Shown here: positions 43,157-56,410 of the stretch, one piece after another
How positions within the stretch are numbered: the first letter of the stretch is position 1
Layout: each line of letters begins with the position of its first letter
Origin: an uncultured Sulfurovum sp.
Lineage (GTDB): Bacteria > Campylobacterota > Campylobacteria > Campylobacterales > Sulfurovaceae
Direction of reading: 5' to 3'
DNA length: 64,000 bases
Assembly (NCBI GenBank): GCA_902727895.1
Contig: CACVAP010000093.1
Coordinates: 1-64,000 of the forward strand
The notes under the pieces: model-generated
Seen by the model: the letters and a program-made list of their open reading frames with translations, nothing else
Told to the model about the DNA's origin: nothing
Database searches by the model: none
Program-made: the position numbers and the translations under genes

Positions 43157-44176
43157 TTATCTAAATCCTGATGGATTATTACTTTGCCATTGCCAACCAT
43201 CTGCACACATCTCTTCAATACCAAGCTTAGCTTCCCAATCTAAAACCTCTTTTGCATAAGAAGGATCTGCAAAACATGTAGCTATGTCCCCTGCTCTTCT
43301 TGAAGCAATTCGGTATGGTACTTCTTTTCCTGATGCTTTTTCAAATGCTGTTACCATCTCTAACACAGAATAACCATTCCCAGTTCCAAGATTAATGGTC
43401 ATTACTTCAGAAAAATTTTTAATACGATCTAACGCATTAACATGTCCTCTGGCTAAGTCAACAACATGAATATAGTCTCTAACACCTGTTCCATCTTTAG
43501 TATCATAATCATCACCAAAAACAGATAGATACTCTCTCTTACCTACAGCTGTTTGAGCAATAAATGGCATCAAATTATTGGGGATACCATTTGGATCCTC
43601 TCCAATAGTTCCAGAAGCATGTGCCCCTACAGGATTAAAATAACGTAATAAGACTATCTTCCACTCATTATCTGAAACATAAACATCTCGTAAAATCTCT
43701 TCTACCATCAGTTTAGAACGTCCATAGGGATTGGTAGCAGAAAGAGGGAAGTTTTCTAAAATAGGGGTAGTATGAGGATCCCCATAAACTGTTGCAGATG
43801 AAGAAAATATAATAGATTTACAATTATATTCTGCCATTACTTCACAAAGAACAGCTGAACCATTAACATTATTATCATAATATTTCAAAGGTAGTTCAAC
43901 TGATTCACCCACAGCTTTAAGTCCAGCAAAATGAATCACAGCTTCTATTGTGTGTTGCTCAAAAACAGACCTTAAGTCATCTCTATTTCGGATATCACCT
44001 TCTACAACTTCTATCTCTTGATTAACAATTTTTTCTACCCGTCGAATACTCTCTATTGATGCATTACAAAAATTATCAAAAACAACTACTTCATACCCTG
44101 CCTCAATTAATAAGACAACCGTATGACTTCCAATATATCCAGCACCACCTGTTACTAAAACTTTACGACTCGGCAT
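43157..44176 (-). CDS. galE: UDP-glucose 4-epimerase
   Basis: A 339-residue SDR epimerase. The Rossmann motif is VTGGAGYIGSHTVVLL, FDNFCNAS marks GalE, VIHFAGLKAVGESV follows, SSSATVYGDP carries the catalytic Ser/Thr, and YGRSKLMVE the Tyr/Lys pair; NPVGAHASGTIGEDPNGIP is diagnostic. It interconverts UDP-Glc/Gal and, in pgl loci, often UDP-GlcNAc/GalNAc, the donor for PglA-type transferases. It sits in the same strand and order as the pgl genes. Confidence 0.95.
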   Translation of the reverse strand: MPSRKVLVTGGAGYIGSHTVVLLIEAGYEVVVFDNFCNASIESIRRVEKIVNQEIEVVEGDIRNRDDLRSVFEQHTIEAVIHFAGLKAVGESVELPLKYYDNNVNGSAVLCEVMAEYNCKSIIFSSSATVYGDPHTTPILENFPLSATNPYGRSKLMVEEILRDVYVSDNEWKIVLLRYFNPVGAHASGTIGEDPNGIPNNLMPFIAQTAVGKREYLSVFGDDYDTKDGTGVRDYIHVVDLARGHVNALDRIKNFSEVMTINLGTGNGYSVLEMVTAFEKASGKEVPYRIASRRAGDIATCFADPSYAKEVLDWEAKLGIEEMCADGWQWQSNNPSGFR

Positions 44177-44213
44177 TTAGTGCCTCCCTGTATTGAATTT
44201 TAATTCTTACCAT

Positions 44214-45158
44214 CTAAACTCCTATGTCATAAATTTGTACAATACCAACTAAAACTTCTTCTTCTGTAACCAATAAAGAATTCACTTTCACTTCAGTCAT
44301 TAGCTTTTGTGCCATGGTTAGCTTAGTTTGACTTTCAATAGTCCGTGGACTCCTTGTCATCAAATCATGAGCTTTTAACTGAAAAAAATCATCTTGCGAA
44401 GTTTCCATCGCACGACGAATATCTCCATCGGTCACAATACCTTCAATTTCATTATTATTCATAACAACAACTAAACCCAATCTTCCCGAAGATATTTCTT
44501 GAATTATAGTTTGAATACTTGAATCTAACTCTACCAAAGGCAAATTTTCTTTTTTCATTACATCTGAAACTCTTGTTAGTAGTCGTCTACCTAAAGAACC
44601 TCCGGGATGGAACTGTGCGAAGTCTGTGTCTTTAAAGTTTCTTTCTTCCATCAAAGTAACTGCCAAGGCATCACCCATTACCAATGTTGCTGTCGTTGAA
44701 GAAGTGGGTGCTAATTGTAAAGGGCAAGCCTCTTTTTCAACAGAAACATTCAAATGATAATCTGTATTTTTAGCCAATGTCGAAGAAGGATTACCACTCA
44801 TCGCAACACTCTTGTTTCCTCTTTCTTTTAGAAAAGGAATCAAACGTAATACTTCATCCGTCTCACCAGAATTTGAAATAAGAAGTACCATATCATCAGG
44901 TTCTATCATCCCTAAGTCACCATGGTACGCTTCTCCAGGATGTAGAAAAAAAGATGGTGTCCCAGTACTTGCCATGGTAGCAGCGATTTTTTTACCTATA
45001 ATTCCTGACTTCCCCATACCTGAGATTATCAACTTTCCCTTACAACACAAAATTTCTTGAACTGCTTTTTCAAAAGTAGTATCTAAATTTACAGCTAAAC
45101 TAGTAATTGCCTCAGCTTCTATTTTAAAAACCTCTTTTGCACGCTTTAAAATATTCAT
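44214..45158 (-). CDS. kdsD: Arabinose-5-phosphate isomerase (KdsD/KpsF)
   Basis: A 314-residue enzyme converting ribulose-5-phosphate to arabinose-5-phosphate, the first step to Kdo. The SIS domain shows ISGMGKSGIIGKKIAATMASTGTPS, HPGEAYHGDLGMI, LLISNSGETDEVL and APTSSTTATLVMGDA; two CBS domains follow (VSDVMKKENLPLV, HDLMTRSPRTIES). The end (GIVQIYDIGV) is a few residues shorter than usual (HDLLRAG). A KpsF-type paralogue is expected near capsule genes that use Kdo linkers. It starts directly at the end of pglF. Confidence 0.92.
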   Translation of the reverse strand: MNILKRAKEVFKIEAEAITSLAVNLDTTFEKAVQEILCCKGKLIISGMGKSGIIGKKIAATMASTGTPSFFLHPGEAYHGDLGMIEPDDMVLLISNSGETDEVLRLIPFLKERGNKSVAMSGNPSSTLAKNTDYHLNVSVEKEACPLQLAPTSSTTATLVMGDALAVTLMEERNFKDTDFAQFHPGGSLGRRLLTRVSDVMKKENLPLVELDSSIQTIIQEISSGRLGLVVVMNNNEIEGIVTDGDIRRAMETSQDDFFQLKAHDLMTRSPRTIESQTKLTMAQKLMTEVKVNSLLVTEEEVLVGIVQIYDIGV

Positions 45159-48426
<3,268 letters not shown>

Positions 48427-48437
<11 letters not shown>

Positions 48438-49041
48438 TTTTACTACCTTTAAACTTTTCCATAGTCACAAATGTAGCAGATGAAACTCCACTTCTTTTTA
48501 ATACCTTAAAAAAAGTCATCCATAATATTTTCATATCTAATAAAAAGGATTGATTCTCAACATACCAAACATCATAATTGAATTTCTCTTCCCAAGAAAT
48601 AGCATTACGTCCATTAACTTGAGCCCAACCTGAAATACCAGGTTTTGTATGATGTCTTGTCTTTTGCTTTTCATTATAAAGAACTAAATATTCAACTAAA
48701 AGTGGTCGAGGACCTATAAAGCTCATTTCTCCCTTAAGTACATTAAATAGTTGAGGCAATTCATCTAAACTAGTTTTTCTAATAAATTTACCTATACCTT
48801 TTAATCGTTTATCATCACTTAATAAAATTCCATTCTTATCCATCTCATTACTCATAGTTCTAAACTTATAAATAATAAATAACTTTTCTTTTAGCCCTGG
48901 TCTTAGTTGTTTAAAAAAAATGGGTTTTCCTATTTTAATATAAACTAATAAAGCTGTTATTAATATAAGTGGAAAAAATAAAATAATTAAAATTAGTGCT
49001 AGTACTTTATCAAGTAATGGTTTCATTATATAAATGTACAT
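48427..49041 (-). CDS. pglC: Undecaprenyl phosphate sugar-1-phosphate transferase
   Basis: A monotopic phosphoglycosyltransferase that starts the lipid-linked glycan by placing diNAcBac-phosphate on undecaprenyl phosphate. Motifs: [69 protein letters not shown]. The track begins at TTG (49044), but the next codon is ATG (49041), which aligns the N-terminus with C. jejuni PglC as I recall it, so I use 49041. The 204-residue length matches PglC (200). It follows pglB by eight bases. Confidence 0.93.
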
Positions 49042-49049
49042 CAATAAAT

Positions 49050-51176
49050 CTATTTAACTTTATATATTTTACTATATGCCGATGAAACAACCAATTCAAA
49101 TAAGTTTTTATCATAATTCCCCAACATAAACATTTGAACATAAGTAGAATTATACGTTTTTTTATCCATAATAATAATTTTATTATAACTTTCTAAATTG
49201 ACAATACACAACTGTCCATCTAAATGCATTAATGATGTTTTCACTTTAGGGTCAGCATTCTTTCCTAACTTAACTTGATCAAAACGATAAACCTTTTGTA
49301 CTTCTTTACCCAATTTAATAGTTCCTTTTGAAGAGTCAAAAACAATACCATTTTGAAAGACAACTTGAGCACCATCTTGCTTTACAGCAACCGTAGGATA
49401 AAAAATGATATTTCTTTCTTTTTTTCCAGTTTTCAAATTGAGATTACCAAAAACTCCAACAGTTGGAAAAATATTTAACATACGAAAAGGCAGATATAAA
49501 TAAACATCTCGTGTCTTTTTAGGTAATTTATATTCTGCTTTCTTTAAAGAACTTAATAAAGTCTTTGGATTTCTATCTTTAAAGATTGTATCAGCTACCA
49601 TAGCGTAGTTTGAATCAACATAAGTTTCAATTGCTAACTTACTTAAGTTCGCTACTTGTTGAGGAGAAGTTGAAAAAAGTAATTTAGATATAATATAATT
49701 ATCATGTGTATGTTTACCTCCATCAATAAGTGTTGATGTATTAGAATAATAAGTTATAGGATATCCGTAATCCCACCATCCAAGTGTATAATCTTTTCTT
49801 TTAGAGACTTTACTTAGCTGTACCAAGTCAGCAACTTCAACTTTATTTAGTACAGTAGGTACTTTATAGCTCACAACATGCATAATGTTAGGGTAAAGCA
49901 TTGTGATTGTTGCTATTACTACAAATGTATAATTTAATATTTTATTTTCTTTAAATAGTAACTTTCCAATAAAAAAAGAGAGATAAACAAAAGAAAGTGC
50001 CGCCACAGGTACAGCATAAACAGTAAATCTAAGACCTCCAACTAAAGAAAATAGACCTATTCCAATCAATGGTAATGCAACAATAAACTGCTTATGTCTA
50101 AATACTAATAATATATATCCCATAAGACTTAGAATAACTCCCCATTGAGAACCAGAGATTCGATTTGCCATTGTTTCAAAAGGAATAGTCCCTGCCTCTC
50201 TTACAGTTTGTATAACTTGGTAAAATTGCAAAGATCCTGCATCTAATCCTCTATCAGAGTAGGAAAATACTTTAGCAATAATCACAGAAAAAATATTTCC
50301 AAAAAACAAGAAAGCTATAAATACTAATATAGATATAAGCATCAGTTGATTTTCTTTTAGTTCTAATTTAATTAACAAAATAGAAGCTATTATAATTAAT
50401 ATAACCCTCCATTCCAATGGAATGATTGTCATGAGTGAAATACTTAATAAAATAATAGAAATATAGAGAGATATCGAATTCTCTTTAAAGCTAACTGTTT
50501 CAATCGTTTTAATCCAACCCATATATTCAAATAACATATACAAAGCGAATAACACAAACAATGCATAAATAATCAAAAAACCTTGGGAATAGAAGAAAGG
50601 ATAGATAAGAACAAGAAATGTTGAAAACAAAATACTTGTAATATTTTTACGATAAATAATATTCATAAAACTGTAAAAAATAGTAAACATCAAAAATACA
50701 GAAAACATATCAGTATCATAATAACCAACCATCGTTCGATTATAGTAACTCCATGCAATAGAGCCAAGTAGTGCTGCTAAAAACCCAAGTGAAGTATTAC
50801 CCAAGAGACGACCAGTTAAAATTATAGGAATAACAATTAAAGAAGAAATAATAGCTGATAAATACAAAATAATTGTCTCTAAAGAAAATGCTGTAATCTT
50901 AGTAATATATGCAGTAACGATAGATAAACCAATATTTAGTGTATTAGCTCTCTGAATATCTTGAGGTGCTACTCCATTGATTATATCTCTTGCTCCATAA
51001 GCAAAACGATACCCATCATTAGTATTAATCATTAATTGCCCATTATGGTACATTGACAAAGTATCTGAAAAGTGTATTGGCCAATACATTCGTACACTCA
51101 TACTAAATATATATGCTACAACTATAAACAGTAATAACAATCCTAAGTTTCGCTCTAAAATACTATTTTCTTTCAT
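49050..51176 (-). CDS. pglB: Bacterial oligosaccharyltransferase
   Basis: A 708-residue STT3-type enzyme that moves the lipid-linked glycan onto Asn in D/E-x-N-x-S/T sequons. A dozen or so membrane helices are followed by a periplasmic domain with the [11 protein letters not shown] signature. Other active-site features are a first-loop [21 protein letters not shown] with its metal Asp pair, and TVRE (the TIxE motif) in the fifth loop before [14 protein letters not shown]. The length equals C. jejuni PglB (713). It overlaps pglA by one base. Confidence 0.96.
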   Translation of the reverse strand: MKENSILERNLGLLLLFIVVAYIFSMSVRMYWPIHFSDTLSMYHNGQLMINTNDGYRFAYGARDIINGVAPQDIQRANTLNIGLSIVTAYITKITAFSLETIILYLSAIISSLIVIPIILTGRLLGNTSLGFLAALLGSIAWSYYNRTMVGYYDTDMFSVFLMFTIFYSFMNIIYRKNITSILFSTFLVLIYPFFYSQGFLIIYALFVLFALYMLFEYMGWIKTIETVSFKENSISLYISIILLSISLMTIIPLEWRVILIIIASILLIKLELKENQLMLISILVFIAFLFFGNIFSVIIAKVFSYSDRGLDAGSLQFYQVIQTVREAGTIPFETMANRISGSQWGVILSLMGYILLVFRHKQFIVALPLIGIGLFSLVGGLRFTVYAVPVAALSFVYLSFFIGKLLFKENKILNYTFVVIATITMLYPNIMHVVSYKVPTVLNKVEVADLVQLSKVSKRKDYTLGWWDYGYPITYYSNTSTLIDGGKHTHDNYIISKLLFSTSPQQVANLSKLAIETYVDSNYAMVADTIFKDRNPKTLLSSLKKAEYKLPKKTRDVYLYLPFRMLNIFPTVGVFGNLNLKTGKKERNIIFYPTVAVKQDGAQVVFQNGIVFDSSKGTIKLGKEVQKVYRFDQVKLGKNADPKVKTSLMHLDGQLCIVNLESYNKIIIMDKKTYNSTYVQMFMLGNYDKNLFELVVSSAYSKIYKVK

Positions 51177-52324
51177 TATTTTCTCTTTTCTTTCAATTCT
51201 ATATATAACTCAACATACTGTTTTACAACTTCATTAACATCAAACTCTTTAGTCACCAATATTCTACCATTTTCACCCATAACTTTTCGTTTATCTGTTT
51301 CGTTTATTAAAATTTCTATTTTATTTGATAAAGCTTGACTATTTTTAATCGAAACTAAAAAACCATTATATCCATCGATAACTACTTCTCTACATCCAAC
51401 GGTATTAGTAGTAACAATTGGTTTTGCCATAGAAGCAGCTTCTAATAGAGTACGAGGAACACCTTCTCTATAACTTGGTAAAACATAAATATCCGACATA
51501 CCCGTAAGTTCTAAGATATCATCTCTATGCCCTAACCAAAGGACATACCCCCTCTTTAAAAATACTTTATCTACCGAGCTTGGATTTCCATCATCTGTAT
51601 CACCAACTAAAACAAATTGTACCTTTTCATATTTTGACAATAATCTAGCAGCTTCATAAAATTCACCAACCCCCTTATGCCAAATAGCACGGGCTACCAT
51701 TAGAACTACTATCTTATTCTCTATATCTAATTCTTTTTTTAGAGTATCTATTTTCTCTTCCGAGACGTTATCAGGACTAAACTCATCGCTATCAATCCCA
51801 ACACTTTTTATTATTTTAATTTTAAGGGAAGAGATAATTCCTTTACTCTCCAAATATTTAGGATCATCAGAATTAACAAATATAACCCTATCTGAAAGTA
51901 TAAAAACTAACTTATATAGCTTTTCAATCAATATACGTACAACTATATTTTTAAATGTATTTTCAATATAAAAAGAACCTAGTCCTTCAACCAAATTAAT
52001 AATTGTTGGAACTTTAGCCATTTTCCCAGCAAATGTTCCATAAATATTTGGTTTAGCCGTAAAAGTATGTAATATATCTAACTTTAAAGTTTTAATAGCT
52101 CTGTAAATATTATAAATCGTTTTCAACTCTTTTAAAGGATTTAAACTTGAACGCTGAATCTTATACTCTATAGCTTCTATTCCATAGAACGCAAATAAAT
52201 CAAACTTATCCCCTCGTGGACAAATCACATAAACAGTATGTCCCTCTTCTAGCATTTTTTTCATAATAGGAAGACGAAATAAATAGAGGTTTAAATCAAG
52301 ATGTGAAAGGAATGCTATTCTCAT
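51176..52324 (-). CDS. pglA: PglA-like GT4 glycosyltransferase
   Basis: A 382-residue GT-B enzyme. It opens IAFLSHLDLNLYLFRLPIMKKM and has the acceptor-lobe block LDILHTFTAKPNIYGTFAGK, typical of PglA and related UDP-GalNAc transferases. The donor lobe has VLMVARAIWHKGVGEFYEAA, FVLVGDTDDGN, LWLGHRDDI and YVLPSYREGVPRTLLEAASMAKPIVTT (EX7E). It likely adds the second sugar to the PglC product. It directly precedes pglB. Confidence 0.85.
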   Translation of the reverse strand: MRIAFLSHLDLNLYLFRLPIMKKMLEEGHTVYVICPRGDKFDLFAFYGIEAIEYKIQRSSLNPLKELKTIYNIYRAIKTLKLDILHTFTAKPNIYGTFAGKMAKVPTIINLVEGLGSFYIENTFKNIVVRILIEKLYKLVFILSDRVIFVNSDDPKYLESKGIISSLKIKIIKSVGIDSDEFSPDNVSEEKIDTLKKELDIENKIVVLMVARAIWHKGVGEFYEAARLLSKYEKVQFVLVGDTDDGNPSSVDKVFLKRGYVLWLGHRDDILELTGMSDIYVLPSYREGVPRTLLEAASMAKPIVTTNTVGCREVVIDGYNGFLVSIKNSQALSNKIEILINETDKRKVMGENGRILVTKEFDVNEVVKQYVELYIELKEKRK

Positions 52325-52379
52325 ATTTTCTCCAATAAAAGCTTGTTAATTAATAAAACTATATTTTTCTAATTAAAGT

Positions 52380-53090
52380 TTATATGTATGTTACATAACC
52401 TAGCTTTGCCATTCCTGTTAAATATTTAGAATGTCTTTTAGGCGTTAAACTAAATGATTTAAGAATCCTTGATACTTCATCTTTCATATATATTGGGAAT
52501 TTTATCTCCATAATATATTCATTATATATGACTTCATTATAATGCTTAATTGGAAAGTTTAATGATATATTACGAAAATTAATTTTTTTATCTATAGTCA
52601 CTCTAAGTCTATCAGTCTTATGTTCATTAGATATAAATATATCACTTTCATAATATTCACGCCTATAATTAACAAATAATATTGGTATATAATATTCATT
52701 TAACAAATTATTAAATTGGTAATTTTTATGAAAATAATTAAATACTTTTTTATTAATTTCATCAATATTATATTCTAAAATTTTTCTCTTAGATAAATTT
52801 TTTATACTATATTTATCTTTGCTACCTAGTCGTCCTACTCTTTTCTTTATTTCTAAAAAAACATTATTATCTATGTCATCATACCATCGTAATCTTACTT
52901 TATGCCTATCCGATATTCCTGAAAGATTATCTTTTACACATTGAAAGTCAATTGTATCAAAGTATAAACTATTAACATCTCTATCAGGATATGGTTTAAA
53001 TGCATTAATAGATTTTAAAAATCGAAATGATTCAAGTAATTCATATTCACTTAATACAAACTTTATTTCATATCTATACTCTTCATTCAT
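52380..53090 (-). CDS. VTC-domain (polyphosphate polymerase-like) protein
   Basis: A 236-residue protein of the VTC family, whose eukaryotic relatives polymerise polyphosphate in a basic tunnel. Motifs: YRYEIKFVLSEYELLESF, VNSLYFDTIDFQCVKDNLSG, RHKVRLRWYD, VFLEIKKRVG, RVTIDKKINFR and YIMEIKFPIY, supplying the beta strands and Lys/Arg/Glu residues of the tunnel. Bacterial members are regularly encoded with CotH kinases and DUF4956 membrane proteins, exactly as here. It overlaps the CotH gene by four bases. Biochemical function in bacteria is uncertain. Confidence 0.85.
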   Translation of the reverse strand: MNEEYRYEIKFVLSEYELLESFRFLKSINAFKPYPDRDVNSLYFDTIDFQCVKDNLSGISDRHKVRLRWYDDIDNNVFLEIKKRVGRLGSKDKYSIKNLSKRKILEYNIDEINKKVFNYFHKNYQFNNLLNEYYIPILFVNYRREYYESDIFISNEHKTDRLRVTIDKKINFRNISLNFPIKHYNEVIYNEYIMEIKFPIYMKDEVSRILKSFSLTPKRHSKYLTGMAKLGYVTYI

Positions 53091-55654
53091 TTTTTCATAA
53101 TCCCACTTTGATACATTTTTTTAACATCTAACTTTTTTTCTTTTGGTTTATATCCATTAATTCTCATATGTGTATTTTCTTGCCTAAAATATCTATTCTC
53201 TTCTTTATCAATTGTAACCTCTTCAAGTTCTAATTTTGGTAAATCATAAAATGGTTTTTTAATATATGTCATAAATGCGTTCATCATATAATTTGAAATA
53301 TATATATTCTTACCCACTGTTATACTACCATCCTTTGAAGCTACAGCAATACCAATATTATTGATAAATAAATTTACTAAAGTTAAACTACTTGCTTCCC
53401 CTGAAGAGATAGCTTTATCTTTGATATCAGTAAAAGTAGAGTTTTCAATCCTCACTCTACTTCCTGAAAAGTCAACAGCATCACCAGTAATATTTGAAAA
53501 AAAGGAATTATTAATACTACCCTTAGAGAAATCACTATCAAATCCATCTGATATACTTTTTATAATACTAATATTCTCTAAAACGAAATCTGAATGTACT
53601 ATATTTAACGAATCTTCAGCAATAGAGTTTCTAAATTCACTATTTTTTATTTCAAGACTTGACTTATAAAATGTCACAGCACCTGTAAGATTTAATAACC
53701 CATCCGTTAACGCTTTAGTATCTTGTATAAGTACATTATTAAAAATTGACTTTCGAGTAGCATTTAATATATATATTCCTTTCCACCTATTAGTAAGTCC
53801 TTTAAAAATAATATTAGATTCCTTAGAACCCTCTGCTTGAATAGCTCCCTTAACAATTAAATAACTATTTTCATGAAAGTTTAAAACTGTTCCTTCTTCA
53901 ACCTCTAAATCTCCATCAATAATTAAAGGTTTACTTATTGTCCAATTCCCTTTTTTTATTTTCCAACCATTATTAACCTTTAAAATATATTCAATTTCAT
54001 CCAATACACTATTATGTTGAAGAGGGTTATAAAGTTTTTTTGTTAAATGAGTATAATCCACTTTAAATATCCGTTGATATCCATATACATTTGTTGTTAC
54101 TGTAATGTTATTATCATAAATACCTTTTAAGTCTGTTTGTATGACTAAAGGATTATAACTCTTTTTATTTTTAAAACCTCTAATTGTTTTAGAACTAAAA
54201 GATTGGATTTGATTTTTACCAAGAGAAATACTAGTCAAATTAACATCAATCGGTAATAAATTATATATATGAATATTTCCATCATCAAAATGTCGTGCAT
54301 AAATATGACTTGGTAGGTGTATAGCATGTTTCTTTGTAAAGTTTTCGTTACTTATATCACTTTCATTCTCACTAAGATATATAGAAAAATTATTTTTTAA
54401 TTTTTCTATATTATTATCTAATACAGTTGTATTAATTTTTTCATCTAAGGGAAAATATTCTTGCCATTGATCCATTATTTTTTGAGATTTCTCTAAAGAA
54501 CGAGAAATAGTATTTATATTTTTATCAAAATTTACATTAAAATCTTTATTTCTAAGAACTTGTTCATAAATATTAGGTAAATGCATAGCTTTATCTATTT
54601 TTGAAAATGCTGCTTGATCAGTTGTTATGGGATAAAGACTTAATGTATAAGGATTAAAATAATACCTTGAGTTTGAAGGATATAAAACATGTGTAGTATT
54701 CCAAGCTAAAGCAAGTAACATTGACTTTGTAAAACTATCTATATCATATAGGTTGTTATTTGTTTTTAAGTGTTCCTTCCCTATATAACTAAACCACCTT
54801 CTATATAAATTATTAGATAAATATTTATTTGCTCCATATATTTTTATATTTAACTTAGCATCAGATAAACGATAACGACTATATTTATTTTCCACCGTAT
54901 AATTATAAAACCAAGCATCTTCATTTGAAAATTTAACAATAAGTGATTCTTTAAAGCCCTGCTTTTCTAATAACTCTTTTGACATATGTTCTTCAACATT
55001 CATGATACCCCAATCTTCACCATTAACAAAAAGGTGTACTAGGTTATGCGTCGATGATAAATTATTCATCTCTTGTTGAAGTTCTTGAAAAGTTTGATCA
55101 AAAGGATACTGTCTAGCTTCTAATTTATGTAAGGAAAAAGTCTTAAATCCAAATATAGTTTTATTACCTTTTAGTTTTATCCTAAAACTCATTTTCTTTA
55201 AACTTCTCCAGTGAGGATATAAATCTCCTTTTAAACGTATTTTTGCGTTTATTCGTTCTCCATTAAAGTGTACTTTACATTTAACCTCTGTAAAATTCTT
55301 ACCAATATCATTTTTAACTGCTAAATTTCTATCCTCAATAATCTTACGATATTCTTTGAACTTTATATTTAAGTGAATTCTTTTTATAGAAGCACTATTT
55401 TCTACTCCATAGAACATATTCGAAATAATATTTGGTATCTTTTTAATAACTTTAATACTACTATTAATATCCTTTACATTTCCTCCAAGCAAATTATCTA
55501 ATGATGAAAATCCAGTATCATATGTCAAGATTTTATCATATACTCCAAAAGCCAAATATTTATAATACTTATAATTCCATGGTATAACCATAATTAAAAA
55601 GAAAATTACAAGAATAAATAGATAAGATTTACGCTTCTTACTATAAATAATCAT
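53087..55654 (-). CDS. CotH-type kinase with C-terminal parallel beta-helix
   Basis: An 855-residue membrane-anchored protein (FILVIFFLIMVIPWNY at the start). The CotH domain spans about residues 85-440: KIRLKGDLYPHWRS, FGFKTFSLHKLEARQYP, LFVNGEDWGIMNVEEH, and the kinase-like RYYFNPYTLSLYPITTDQ with the presumed metal Asp. The expected NxDxH-like element reads WNTTH. From about 570 to 810, repeating N/I/F/T rungs (VLIQDTKALTDGLL, FFSNITGDAVDFSG, STFTDIKDKAIS) form a right-handed beta-helix, as in surface pectate-lyase-like proteins. It probably acts outside the inner membrane. Operon with DUF4956 and VTC genes. Confidence 0.82.
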   Translation of the reverse strand: MIIYSKKRKSYLFILVIFFLIMVIPWNYKYYKYLAFGVYDKILTYDTGFSSLDNLLGGNVKDINSSIKVIKKIPNIISNMFYGVENSASIKRIHLNIKFKEYRKIIEDRNLAVKNDIGKNFTEVKCKVHFNGERINAKIRLKGDLYPHWRSLKKMSFRIKLKGNKTIFGFKTFSLHKLEARQYPFDQTFQELQQEMNNLSSTHNLVHLFVNGEDWGIMNVEEHMSKELLEKQGFKESLIVKFSNEDAWFYNYTVENKYSRYRLSDAKLNIKIYGANKYLSNNLYRRWFSYIGKEHLKTNNNLYDIDSFTKSMLLALAWNTTHVLYPSNSRYYFNPYTLSLYPITTDQAAFSKIDKAMHLPNIYEQVLRNKDFNVNFDKNINTISRSLEKSQKIMDQWQEYFPLDEKINTTVLDNNIEKLKNNFSIYLSENESDISNENFTKKHAIHLPSHIYARHFDDGNIHIYNLLPIDVNLTSISLGKNQIQSFSSKTIRGFKNKKSYNPLVIQTDLKGIYDNNITVTTNVYGYQRIFKVDYTHLTKKLYNPLQHNSVLDEIEYILKVNNGWKIKKGNWTISKPLIIDGDLEVEEGTVLNFHENSYLIVKGAIQAEGSKESNIIFKGLTNRWKGIYILNATRKSIFNNVLIQDTKALTDGLLNLTGAVTFYKSSLEIKNSEFRNSIAEDSLNIVHSDFVLENISIIKSISDGFDSDFSKGSINNSFFSNITGDAVDFSGSRVRIENSTFTDIKDKAISSGEASSLTLVNLFINNIGIAVASKDGSITVGKNIYISNYMMNAFMTYIKKPFYDLPKLELEEVTIDKEENRYFRQENTHMRINGYKPKEKKLDVKKMYQSGIMKK

Positions 55655-55666
55655 CTATTATGATGT

Positions 55667-56350
55667 CTACCAGTTTGTTTTTGCTTCAAAAAATGTTACA
55701 TTTAAATCTTCATCTTTTGATTGTAGCTTTACTAATAGATCATCTAATTTCGTATCAAATATAAGGTTTATTACTAGTACTGCTGTATTCATATTTTTAT
55801 TACTATCTAAGCGTATTAGTTTTATAGAGTCAGTATATTCACTAACAATTGTAATCAATGATTCAAACCTTACGTCACTATTTTTCCAATCAATGACAAG
55901 ATTATATTCATTTGTTTTAACACTCTTTTTATTAAAAGATAAAGTTAAATAAATTATTGCTAATATACTAGATACAATAACTGTAGTTTCAAGTACATAT
56001 CCTGCTCCATAACCAAGACCTATAGCAATTATTAAGAAAAGGTATACTAACTCTTCTGGTTCTTTTATCGGTGTACGAAACCTCACAATTGAAAGTGCTC
56101 CAACTAATCCCAAGGAAAGAGCCAAAGATGACTTAACAATAACAATAACTAAAAATATGACACCAGCTAAAATAGGCATAATAGATGCTATATGTATCTT
56201 ACCAGTAAGTGAATACGAGTATCTTACATAAAAAATTTTAATAATAAATGCCATAATCATGCACATAGCAAAATTAAACATTATTTCAATGATACTTAAC
56301 TGAGCAAAACCACTACTTGTTAACTCTTGTAACTTTAATATTTCTTCCAC
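55667..56350 (-). CDS. DUF4956 membrane protein
   Basis: A 227-residue protein with four or so membrane helices (MFNFAMCMIMAFIIKIFY, IMPILAGVIFLVIVIV, VYLFLIIAIGLGYGAGYV, VIVSSILAIIYLTL) around the conserved SLALSLGLVGALSIVRFRTPIKEPEEL motif, which defines the DUF4956 family, then a soluble ferredoxin-like tail. Function unknown; it is a constant partner of CotH and VTC genes. GTG start with GGAG seven bases upstream. It is the first gene of the three-gene cassette. Confidence 0.85.
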   Translation of the reverse strand: MEEILKLQELTSSGFAQLSIIEIMFNFAMCMIMAFIIKIFYVRYSYSLTGKIHIASIMPILAGVIFLVIVIVKSSLALSLGLVGALSIVRFRTPIKEPEELVYLFLIIAIGLGYGAGYVLETTVIVSSILAIIYLTLSFNKKSVKTNEYNLVIDWKNSDVRFESLITIVSEYTDSIKLIRLDSNKNMNTAVLVINLIFDTKLDDLLVKLQSKDEDLNVTFFEAKTNW

Positions 56351-56386
56351 TACTTGACTCCACCCAATTATTAATTAATAGGGAAA

Positions 56387-56410
56387 ATTATAACTAAACT
56401 TAACTAAACT
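56387..56410 (-). promoter_or_regulatory. Possible promoter with 10-base tandem repeat
   Basis: A TATAAT on the minus strand (56387-56392) abuts two exact copies of TAACTAAACT (56391-56410) in the 59-base gap before the DUF4956 gene. It could drive the CotH cassette; the repeat may be an operator or chance. Confidence 0.35.

Noticed and set aside
53361-53669. Plus-strand ORF of 102 codons
   Set aside because: It is an antisense shadow of the CotH beta-helix region; no motif or start signal supports it.
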